From Sulfuricurvum sp. (GTDB taxonomy: Bacteria; Campylobacterota; Campylobacteria; Campylobacterales; Sulfurimonadaceae): a stretch of DNA of 13,349 bases. Numbering within the stretch: the first letter of the stretch is position 1; every line of letters begins with the position of its first letter. The position numbers were made by a program, and so were the translations under genes. The stretch is taken from NCBI GenBank assembly GCA_030679635.1, contig JAUXSZ010000098.1:1-13349 (forward strand). Direction: 5' to 3'. The notes beneath the pieces were generated by a model, which searched no databases, was not told the origin of the DNA, and saw nothing but the letters and a program-made list of their open reading frames with translations. Below, in pieces: positions 6,572 to 12,880 of this stretch.

Positions 6572-7681
6572 ATGTCTAAACGACAATTAGCAATGGTCAT
6601 GGACCTGAACAAATGTATTGGTTGCCAAACATGTACTGTAGCTTGTAAAACGCAGTGGACGAACCGTAACGGTCGTGAGTATATGTATTGGAATAATGTA
6701 GAGACGTATCCAGGTACGGGTTATCCTAAAAACTGGATGGAGCTTGGCGGCGGATTTGATGCAGCCGGCGACCTTCAACCGGGTGTTATCCCAAATCTTG
6801 AATCGGATTATGGGGTGCCTTGGGACTATAACTACGACAGTCTTACAACAACAAGTTTGATCGATGGCAGCAAAGAGGCTGCATTTCATCCGCATGTATC
6901 ACCTACATGGGGACCAAACTGGGATGAAGACCAAGGTGCCGGCGTATTCCCGACAGACAACTATTTCTTCTATCTTCCACGGATTTGTAACCACTGTACC
7001 AATCCTGGTTGTTTGAGTGCGTGTCCTCGTGATGCCATCTTCAAGCGTGATCAAGACGGTGTTGTTTTGGTGGATTTGGATCGTTGTCAAGGTTACCGCT
7101 ACTGTATCGCGGGATGTCCTTATAAGAAAATCTATTTCAATCCGAAAATCTCTAAATCTGAGAAATGTATCCTCTGCTTCCCACGTATCGAGCAGGGTTT
7201 ACCGCCGGCATGTGCGCAGCAGTGTGTTGGTCGTATCCGTTTCGTTGGATTCTTGGATGATTTAGAGTCACAAGTACACAAATTGGTAAACGTATACAAA
7301 GTAGCCATCGGTCTTCGTCCTGACTACGGCACTCAGCCAAATGTCTATTATGTACCACCGACCGAATCTCCTGCTAAATTTGATGCAGAGGGTCGTATCA
7401 TCGAGGGGTCAACCCGTTTGCCTATCGAAGAGCTTGAAAAATTGTTTGGACCTGAAGTTCATCATGCTATCAAAACGTTGAAAGACGAAATGAAAAAACG
7501 TAAAGAGACGGGTGTAAGCGAATTGATGGATATTCTGATTGCCTATCAGCACTCTGATATGTTCCGTTTGGATAACAACTATTACCAAGAAGTAGCAAAA
7601 GAGCAGCACCGAACACCATTGGCTCCTGTTGATACGCGCTATGTTGCCGGTAAATTTACAAAAGCTGGAGGACACCACTAA
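6572..7681 (+). CDS. Molybdoenzyme beta subunit, four Fe-S clusters (NarH/EbdB/SerB type)
   Basis: The product is 369 aa with no signal peptide. It is probably exported with the alpha subunit through Tat as a hitchhiker, as known for this family. Cysteine groups are C15/18/21/25, C139/142/147/151, C172/178/182 and C199/202/214/218. In the third group the second Cys is replaced by Tyr175 (CQGYRYCIAGCP), which predicts one 3Fe-4S cluster beside three 4Fe-4S clusters, as in other type II beta subunits where Trp or a similar residue sits there. The subunit wires the molybdenum site to the haem subunit. It is slightly longer than SerB or DdhB (about 330 aa) and close to EbdB (about 350). Its stop overlaps the gamma start by one base (TAATG), which indicates translational coupling. 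Confidence 0.94.
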   Translation: MSKRQLAMVMDLNKCIGCQTCTVACKTQWTNRNGREYMYWNNVETYPGTGYPKNWMELGGGFDAAGDLQPGVIPNLESDYGVPWDYNYDSLTTTSLIDGSKEAAFHPHVSPTWGPNWDEDQGAGVFPTDNYFFYLPRICNHCTNPGCLSACPRDAIFKRDQDGVVLVDLDRCQGYRYCIAGCPYKKIYFNPKISKSEKCILCFPRIEQGLPPACAQQCVGRIRFVGFLDDLESQVHKLVNVYKVAIGLRPDYGTQPNVYYVPPTESPAKFDAEGRIIEGSTRLPIEELEKLFGPEVHHAIKTLKDEMKKRKETGVSELMDILIAYQHSDMFRLDNNYYQEVAKEQHRTPLAPVDTRYVAGKFTKAGGHH

Positions 7682-8889
7682 TGAATAAGGTTTTAACTTC
7701 ACTCCTTTCATTAGGTGTTGCCTGCACTGCTGCTATGGCAGCGGATGCGGCGATCACCGCACTTAAAGTTACTGATTCACTGGATGCAATTAAAGCAGAT
7801 TCTGCTGTTTGGTCAAAAGCTAAATTTTCGAGTGTGACTCTTTATCCTCAAACGGCTATCTATATGAATGATAAAAAAGCAAATGCTCTTGCTGAAAATG
7901 TCAAGCCAAAAGCAAAAAAAGTAGACGTTGCTGCCTTGTACGATGGTAAAAATATTGCTTTGATGGTTAAATGGGCAGATGGAACCAAAGATATCCAAAA
8001 AGGTGCAACAACCACCGAGTACGGGGATGGTTTCGCGGTTCAATTCGCAGGGATAACAAAACTCCCTGAGGCACTTCCGTACATCGGTATGGGTTCAGCT
8101 GGCCGACCTGTAGTCGTTCATTTGCAGAAAGCTACCGAAAAAATTTATGAGCCAAACGGCAATAAAGACGTAGGATTACAAATCAACCGTCAGCAAACGG
8201 GTGTCTTTGAAAAAGACCTTGCTGAGTTTGACAACAAAGTGGCTTCCCTGGCAAACACCGATTATGAGCGTGTTTTTGTTGCTGAAGGATATCGCTCTTT
8301 GACAGAAATCAAAGATGGTTCTGTCAAATCCAGTTCAGAAATGGTGCATGCTTCGAATACATGGACAGGAACTCTTAGCCGCCCGTTAAAAGATGAGTAC
8401 GTGAATTTAACCGGAACAGTACCTGTATCTATCGCAGTCTGGGATGGTTCAAAAATGAATCGTAACGGGATTAAAAACCTAAGTGCATGGATTGCTGTCA
8501 ATCTTGATGGTCAAAAACCAAATGCAGCTATGATAGCAGAGCTGACTACGGACCCAAAAGGGAATGCGGTAAAAGGTAAAGAAGTTGCAGCGGCTAACGG
8601 ATGTAACGGGTGTCATCAAATCGAGACAACCGATCCTACTTCGTTTATGGCGCCGTCACTACGCTTTGTAGGCGGTTATTCATCTGCTGCGTATTTGCGT
8701 GAGTCGATCGTCAAGCCATCCGCTGTTGTTGTCCCTGGATACAACCGCAATGCACACAGCAATACGCCATGGTATAACCTTGAAAAAGGGAAGCGTGTCT
8801 CTACAATGACCGATTACAGCCACTTGGGCAAAGCTGAAGTTGACGATATCGTCGCTTACCTAAAAACTCTCAAAGCGGAGGTTGAATAA
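7681..8889 (+). CDS. Molybdoenzyme gamma subunit: haem b (EB_dh) domain fused to cytochrome c
   Basis: The product is 402 aa, with a Sec signal peptide (residues about 1-20, cleavage near AMA-AD). Residues about 25-285 form an ethylbenzene-dehydrogenase-type haem b domain. Met137 (YIGMGS) is the likely Met haem ligand, and Lys265 (NGIKNLSAW), or less likely Lys258, is the Lys ligand. Residues about 297-402 form a class I monohaem cytochrome c with CNGCH at 308-312 and a candidate distal Met376 (VSTMTDY). Characterised gamma subunits (EbdC, SerC, ClrC, DdhC) are about 210-240 aa and carry haem b only, so this fusion adds a built-in exit or entry haem. It has no membrane anchor beyond the signal peptide, so electrons would be exchanged with soluble periplasmic carriers. 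It starts one base inside the beta stop, with GGAGG upstream. The next gene overlaps its stop in the same way. Confidence 0.9.
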   Translation: MNKVLTSLLSLGVACTAAMAADAAITALKVTDSLDAIKADSAVWSKAKFSSVTLYPQTAIYMNDKKANALAENVKPKAKKVDVAALYDGKNIALMVKWADGTKDIQKGATTTEYGDGFAVQFAGITKLPEALPYIGMGSAGRPVVVHLQKATEKIYEPNGNKDVGLQINRQQTGVFEKDLAEFDNKVASLANTDYERVFVAEGYRSLTEIKDGSVKSSSEMVHASNTWTGTLSRPLKDEYVNLTGTVPVSIAVWDGSKMNRNGIKNLSAWIAVNLDGQKPNAAMIAELTTDPKGNAVKGKEVAAANGCNGCHQIETTDPTSFMAPSLRFVGGYSSAAYLRESIVKPSAVVVPGYNRNAHSNTPWYNLEKGKRVSTMTDYSHLGKAEVDDIVAYLKTLKAEVE

Positions 8890-9287
8890 TGAAAAAGTTA
8901 CTATTAATCGCAGTTGCGCTGGTTTTCAGTGCATTTGCAAGCGAGCCTGAAGAGTTTGAAGGATTGCTAACAACTCCGGCATGTGCCGCTCAAGGGGCAT
9001 TTGCGGATTGTTATTTAGAGAACTACGCATGTGGGTCTGATGATTGTTTCAAGAAAATCGCTCCAGGTGAATCCACAAATCCAAAGTTGGCTTTGTTTCA
9101 GCATGGAACGGGAAAAGTCTACTTGGTAGATACAAAAAAGTTGAAAGTTTCTGAACTTGGCGAGGGGATGAATAAAAACGGCGTTGTTATTATGGGTACG
9201 TATGATGCAGCGACGAATACGATCTTAGCGACTGAGTTTAAAGCTCCGCCTCCACCGAAAAAATCATTTTTCAAAGGGTGCTTATAG
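8889..9287 (+). CDS. Small secreted cysteine-containing protein of unknown function
   Basis: The product is 132 aa with a Sec signal peptide (residues 1-17, cleavage FA-SE); the mature protein is about 115 aa. Four cysteines cluster at 32, 41, 48 and 53 and a fifth is at 131, in the C-terminal GCL after a PPPPKK linker. The middle (GTGKVYLVDTKKLKV...GVVIMGTYD...ILATEFKAP) has a beta-strand pattern resembling a small OB-like barrel. I do not recognise the family. It starts within the gamma stop (TAATG) with GGAGG upstream, so it is co-translated with the enzyme subunits and is probably a dedicated periplasmic partner. It might bind metal, form disulfides or exchange thiol or persulfide with the rhodanese, but none of these roles is shown by sequence. 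A terminator-like hairpin follows. Confidence 0.8.
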   Translation: MKKLLLIAVALVFSAFASEPEEFEGLLTTPACAAQGAFADCYLENYACGSDDCFKKIAPGESTNPKLALFQHGTGKVYLVDTKKLKVSELGEGMNKNGVVIMGTYDAATNTILATEFKAPPPPKKSFFKGCL

Positions 9288-9295
9288 CACTTTAG

Positions 9296-9318
9296 CAAAC
9301 CCCCAAAGGGTTTGTTTC
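9296..9318 (+). terminator. Hairpin terminator after the molybdoenzyme structural genes
   Basis: CAAACCC (9296-9302) pairs perfectly with GGGTTTG (9308-9314) around a 5-base loop and is followed by a short T-rich tail (TTTCTCCT). It lies 8 bases after the stop of the small secreted protein. The stem is short and the tail imperfect, so it may be a partial terminator that lowers, rather than stops, transcription into the chaperone and ferredoxin genes. Confidence 0.65.
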
Positions 9319-9394
9319 TCCTGATTAATCCTGCCCTATAGGCTCTCTCAAAGCCATTCTATGACACAATCGCTCAAATTATTTAGGATGTTTA

Positions 9395-9964
9395 ATGAAC
9401 AACGAATATCGACTTTATATCTATGCCTTTTTATCGCGCGTTATGAGCAACATTGCGGACCGTCGTTTTATCCATGACCTTAAAAATAATCAACAGATGC
9501 TTGAGATTATTGGTGAAGAGACGAAGCAGTGGTTTAATGAAACAAGTGAAGAGGAGTTGCAAGAAGCTCTGAATGTGGACTATACCTCTATGTTTTTTCT
9601 CAATACACAGCCGGTGGAATCGTTTGTGCTGGATGCTAAAAATGAAACACTCGTAGGGCTGCAAAATCCTGCTATGGCATTTTATTTTAAACACGGATTT
9701 GAACTCAATATGGATCAAACGGAGCTTATGGCGCCGGATCATCTCTCCATAGAGTTGGCATTTATGCAAACGATGGTGTACCGGAATGAACTGAGCGGTC
9801 AGCTTGAATTCATGAATGAACATTTGTTTGCATGGGCGATTCCGTATATGTTAGGGATGAAAAGCATGGCAATGACCCCATTTTACAGAGATATATGTGA
9901 CTTTATGGTCGAGTTCTTGGTAGCTGATTATGAATTTTTGATGACTGGAGGTTCCCATGAGTAA
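9395..9964 (+). CDS. TorD/DmsD-family molybdoenzyme chaperone
   Basis: The product is 189 aa, an all-helical cytoplasmic protein with no signal peptide. The family signature appears as PDHLSIELAFM (Pro114, Asp115, His116, Glu120), matching the (E)PDH-x-x-x-E-L-x-F-M motif of TorD-like proteins. These chaperones bind the Tat signal and apo-form of a specific molybdoenzyme, hold it for Mo-bisMGD insertion and delay export. The obvious client is the alpha subunit encoded upstream. The gene is separated from the structural genes by 107 bases with a hairpin. It has a modest Shine-Dalgarno (TTTAGGATG), and its 3' end overlaps the ferredoxin start by 8 bases. I see no clear promoter in the gap, so low-level read-through from the main operon is plausible. 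Confidence 0.88.
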   Translation: MNNEYRLYIYAFLSRVMSNIADRRFIHDLKNNQQMLEIIGEETKQWFNETSEEELQEALNVDYTSMFFLNTQPVESFVLDAKNETLVGLQNPAMAFYFKHGFELNMDQTELMAPDHLSIELAFMQTMVYRNELSGQLEFMNEHLFAWAIPYMLGMKSMAMTPFYRDICDFMVEFLVADYEFLMTGGSHE

Positions 9965-11042
9965 TGCAAACTTTGTCCAAAAAAGCAATCTTTTTTCCTT
10001 TACGGCAACCCGCTGTTTGCGCAATGAATATTTTCATAACGATTGCCATATTTGTATCGACGTGTGCCCCAAAAATGCGATTCAATTGGTGCGGAACAAA
10101 TTAACACTTTTTGATAACGAGTGTATCGAGTGTGCGGGGTGTATCGGTAGCTGTCCTACCGAATCCTTCGAGATAGAGAGTTTTGATCCCAATGAATTCG
10201 CAGCATCCTATGCCCTTGAAAATACCCCTACGGTATCGTGTAAAATCTCGACCCCTTGTTTGGGGGTATTTGATATTGAACATCTGTTGGTCATGGTACT
10301 GCGAAGCGGTGAAAGTACCCTGTGCGATTTGAGTCATTGTGCCACCTGCAGTTTGAATGAGAACGGCGTGATGGAAAAGAGCATACGCGGTCATATTGAT
10401 GAAGCGAACCGTTTCCTGACGCAAATAGGGATCGAAAAGCAGGTGGGAACGATTGATGTATTGGAAGAGCAAGCCCCAAGACGTGCCCTGTTCCGAAAAG
10501 GGCTCGACAAAGCAAAAGAGGCGATGGGAGACGATACGGCACCCGTGCGTAGTATGACATCGGCACATCACGCCATCGTTAATATGCTGATGCCATTAAA
10601 GCGCATCCTTTTGAAGAACAGCCTCAAAGAACATGTCGGGAATATGACCGAAACAAAGTTTGCGGAACCTAGCATTCTTTTTTTCAACAAACAAATCAAT
10701 TTTGAGACGTGTACCAACTGCGGGGACTGTACCCAGTTCTGTCCTACCGATGCATTGTTTCCTACCTCGGATAAGCAGGGGATCTATTTCAGCCAGGGAA
10801 AATGTATCGGATGCGGAATTTGTGAAGATATCTGTAAGCCCAATGCGATCACTAAAAAAGAGGAATATGATCTGATAAGCGTAGCTTTTGATCGAGCAGA
10901 GCAGCTGGTTTATTACAATATGGTCATGTGCAACGAATGCCGATGTCCCTTCCCGTACAAAGGGGGAGAGCCGATTTGCGATCGTTGCTCCGGTTACAAA
11001 AAAGAGTTCAGTAATATGTTTACATTAGCCAAAGATATGTAG
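9957..11042 (+). CDS. Cytoplasmic multi-cluster ferredoxin-like protein with C-terminal zinc-ribbon-like motif
   Basis: The product is 361 aa with no signal peptide. The N-terminal ferredoxin domain has C20-x9-C30-x2-C33-x3-C37-P and C56/59/62/66-P. A middle section contains CKISTPCLG and CDLSHCATC, cysteine patterns reminiscent of hydrogenase- or heterodisulfide-reductase-associated iron-sulfur proteins. A second ferredoxin domain has C252/255/258/262-P and C283/286/289/293, the last followed by Lys instead of Pro. The end carries C325-x2-C328...C341-x2-C344, which looks like a zinc ribbon. Up to four 4Fe-4S clusters are predicted. Comparable proteins sit beside TorD genes in molybdoenzyme loci. 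The role may be electron supply or a redox step during enzyme maturation in the cytoplasm, but no specific function is established. The start ATG at 9957 has GGAGG six bases upstream and overlaps the chaperone stop, indicating coupling. Confidence 0.85.
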   Translation: MSNANFVQKSNLFSFTATRCLRNEYFHNDCHICIDVCPKNAIQLVRNKLTLFDNECIECAGCIGSCPTESFEIESFDPNEFAASYALENTPTVSCKISTPCLGVFDIEHLLVMVLRSGESTLCDLSHCATCSLNENGVMEKSIRGHIDEANRFLTQIGIEKQVGTIDVLEEQAPRRALFRKGLDKAKEAMGDDTAPVRSMTSAHHAIVNMLMPLKRILLKNSLKEHVGNMTETKFAEPSILFFNKQINFETCTNCGDCTQFCPTDALFPTSDKQGIYFSQGKCIGCGICEDICKPNAITKKEEYDLISVAFDRAEQLVYYNMVMCNECRCPFPYKGGEPICDRCSGYKKEFSNMFTLAKDM

Positions 11043-11048
11043 CTTTAT

Positions 11049-11065
11049 TCTCGTAGGGTACGAGA
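11049..11065. terminator. Hairpin between convergent operons
   Basis: TCTCGTA (11049-11055) pairs perfectly with TACGAGA (11059-11065) around GGG. It lies in the 31-base gap between the ferredoxin stop and the stop of the opposing coiled-coil gene. There is no T-run on either strand, so it may be a weak or factor-assisted bidirectional stop. Confidence 0.45.
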
Positions 11066-11073
11066 GATAGATA

Positions 11074-12123
11074 CTACTTCTTCTCCATAGCCTCTTTTGC
11101 CCCTTTAATGGCGTCATTCATGGCGCTCTTGGCAACGCTCCATGCGCGTGCACCCATCGCTTTTGCTTCTTGTGCCGATGCCGAATTGAGTAATCGGTTA
11201 CTGCGATCACTCATCTCTTGTCTAAGCCTACTTAATTTACTTCTGAGCAACTCAACCGTTTCATGCGATAGGATGGTTAACTCCTCGGTATCAAAGCGGA
11301 TGTCGGTACCGATGGCTAAGAGTTTTGCAATCATATCGGGGGAATTGTGTTTTGATAAAGAATGGATGATTTGGTCAAAAAGGGTATGAATCTGTCCAAG
11401 CTCGTCTTCGATGAGTTGATACTCCTTGCGATGCAGCGCCTTGACCTCTTCGGGGATGTAGAGGAGGTATTGGCGGAATTTCTCGATCGATTTGTGCAAA
11501 GCAGAGCGAATCCCCAGCATGGAACCGCGTAATATGAGATTGGCTTGATTTGGGGTTGCTTCGGCAACGTTGAGGGCACTTTGGAGTATGCTTGAGAGAA
11601 TACGTCGGATACGTACTGCATTGAGGACATTGGCATTGAGCGTTTCAAAGGTGATTTCTTTGATGATTTCATGCAGTGTCTCTTGAACATCACTCCCTTT
11701 TTCAAGTGTCGTGATAATGGCCGATTCAATCATTTCTTCAAGCAAGTCGAGCAAGTCGATCGCTTGCAGTTTAATATGATGCAATTTTTCCAGCTGCGCC
11801 GCATCCTCACCCATGTGTTTTTCAAGTGCGTTAAACAGCGTATATTTTAGATGCTGAAGATCATCACGTTGACGCGTGATTTGACGCTCAATACGCTCTT
11901 TTTGCGCCATTAAATTTTCGAGAGAATCTTGTATCTCTGCAGTCTCTTCTTCTAGAAGTGCCGTGGTGAGGACTTTGAGTTCTGGGAGGCTAAGGGTGCT
12001 TGCGGAGAGGGACCACTCTTCGGTAAGAGAGTCAATAATGGCTTCTAATTTACGGTCAATAGAAGAGGATGAGAGCGATTTATAGCGTGTTTGGATATCG
12101 CGTTTAAAGGTTTCAAGATCCAC
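11074..12123 (-). CDS. Long coiled-coil protein of unknown function
   Basis: The product is 349 aa, entirely helical by composition, with no cysteine, signal peptide or obvious membrane segment. Residues about 50-130 (LLEEETAEIQDSLENLMAQ and following) and about 225-320 have long heptad-like patterns rich in Glu, Lys and Leu. The C-terminus has alternating Ala/Lys (AKAMGARAWSVAKSAMND), typical of an amphipathic helix. I do not recognise a named family. The start is a GTG at 12123 preceded by AGGAG seven bases upstream. It is the last gene of the mobA-moaC-DUF493 operon, 29 bases after the DUF493 stop. Nothing ties it to molybdenum metabolism beyond position; a structural or membrane-associated scaffold is as likely. 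Confidence 0.8.
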   Translation of the reverse strand: MDLETFKRDIQTRYKSLSSSSIDRKLEAIIDSLTEEWSLSASTLSLPELKVLTTALLEEETAEIQDSLENLMAQKERIERQITRQRDDLQHLKYTLFNALEKHMGEDAAQLEKLHHIKLQAIDLLDLLEEMIESAIITTLEKGSDVQETLHEIIKEITFETLNANVLNAVRIRRILSSILQSALNVAEATPNQANLILRGSMLGIRSALHKSIEKFRQYLLYIPEEVKALHRKEYQLIEDELGQIHTLFDQIIHSLSKHNSPDMIAKLLAIGTDIRFDTEELTILSHETVELLRSKLSRLRQEMSDRSNRLLNSASAQEAKAMGARAWSVAKSAMNDAIKGAKEAMEKK

Positions 12124-12152
12124 AGGTATCTCCTAATAAGATAGGGTAAAGA

Positions 12153-12422
12153 TTATAAGACCATTTTAATATGAACGTGCGCTTTGAGCGTCTCGTAAAA
12201 AAAGGTTCTTTCGTCTTCATTATGAACTAAGAGTTCTAAGTTCATGCTGATGTACTTTCCGTTTTTACTGGTATTTGAGGGAACCAGCGAATAGGGGCGT
12301 TGGCTGAATGTTTCAATGGCCGCAATTTCCAGGCCTGCACGTTCATACCCTACTATTTTATAGCACCACATACATGGGTAATTAAGCTCGAGTTTTTCTT
12401 TAGAGTCGTTGATAATCTCCAC
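12153..12422 (-). CDS. DUF493 family protein (H. pylori HP0495-like, YbeD fold)
   Basis: The product is 89 aa. The sequence matches the DUF493 pattern through YPCMWCYKIVG, SQRPYSLVPSNTSKNGKY and the ending LKAHVHIKMVL. As recalled, H. pylori HP0495 shows the same blocks (YPC-W-Y, QRP, NTSKN, SFN). The fold is a small ACT-like ferredoxin fold (as in E. coli YbeD), suggesting a regulatory or ligand-binding role; the function is unknown. The start is GTG at 12422, chosen because a perfect AGGAGG lies five bases upstream inside the end of moaC. The two genes overlap by 23 bases. Close similarity to the Helicobacter protein supports a Campylobacterota origin for the window. Confidence 0.88.
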   Translation of the reverse strand: MEIINDSKEKLELNYPCMWCYKIVGYERAGLEIAAIETFSQRPYSLVPSNTSKNGKYISMNLELLVHNEDERTFFYETLKAHVHIKMVL

Positions 12423-12873
12423 TTTTTCCTCCTGATTTGGTTTCGAGTTGGATGGGTCCTATAATCATACTCTTGTCGATGGCTTTGAGCATGTCATAGA
12501 TCGTTAGTAAGCCGATGCTGGTTCCCGTCAAGGCTTCCATCTCGACGCCTGTCTGGCCGTTTAGTTTAGCGGTAACGGTGAGTCTAAATCCAGGAAGCTC
12601 CGGGAGTTCGTCAATGTCGCAATTGACACCGCTCAAGTTTAGCGGATGACACATCGGGATAAGGTCCGAGGTTTTTTTGGTTCCCATAATGGAGGCAATC
12701 ACCGCAGTTTGGAGGACGGGCCCTTTTTTCGCGGTTTGCTGTATAACGGCATCGAATGCGTTTTGGCTCATGGTGATCAATCCGCTCGCAACAGCGACGC
12801 GTGACGTCGTATTTTTATCGGAGACATCCACCATCTTTGGTCGATCACGTTCGTCTAAATGGGTTAAGTTCAT
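12400..12873 (-). CDS. moaC: Cyclic pyranopterin monophosphate synthase MoaC
   Basis: The product is 157 aa, close to the E. coli length of 161. MoaC converts the MoaA product (3',8-cyclo-7,8-dihydro-GTP) into cyclic pyranopterin monophosphate, an early step of molybdenum cofactor synthesis in the cytoplasm. Conserved elements are KKTSDLIPMCHPL (His76), GVEMEALTG (Glu111, Glu113), IYDMLKA (Asp127, Lys130) and the C-terminal KSGGKSGD. These match the E. coli active-site residues His77, Glu112, Glu114, Asp128 and Lys131. The start MNLTHLDERDRPKMVDV at 12873 was chosen over in-frame starts at 12903 and 12933 because it gives the family length and lies 7 bases after the mobA stop; the Shine-Dalgarno is weak. 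Together with mobA it supplies the cofactor pathway needed by the molybdoenzyme encoded nearby. Confidence 0.96.
   Translation of the reverse strand: MNLTHLDERDRPKMVDVSDKNTTSRVAVASGLITMSQNAFDAVIQQTAKKGPVLQTAVIASIMGTKKTSDLIPMCHPLNLSGVNCDIDELPELPGFRLTVTAKLNGQTGVEMEALTGTSIGLLTIYDMLKAIDKSMIIGPIQLETKSGGKSGDYQRL
12428..12433 (-). promoter_or_regulatory. Shine-Dalgarno of the DUF493 gene, embedded in moaC
   Basis: The minus strand reads AGGAGG-AAAAA-GTG. These bases also encode part of the conserved C-terminal GGKSG of MoaC. This site fixes the GTG start at 12422 and shows that the DUF493 protein is made from the moaC message. Confidence 0.75.
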
Positions 12874-12880
12874 GGTAGGT

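Noticed and set aside
3650..7681. Respiratory nitrate reductase NarGH
   Set aside because: Alpha is about 970 aa rather than about 1250, no NarI or NarJ is present, the signal is a functional Tat type, and gamma is an EB_dh/cytochrome c protein. Campylobacterota normally use Nap.
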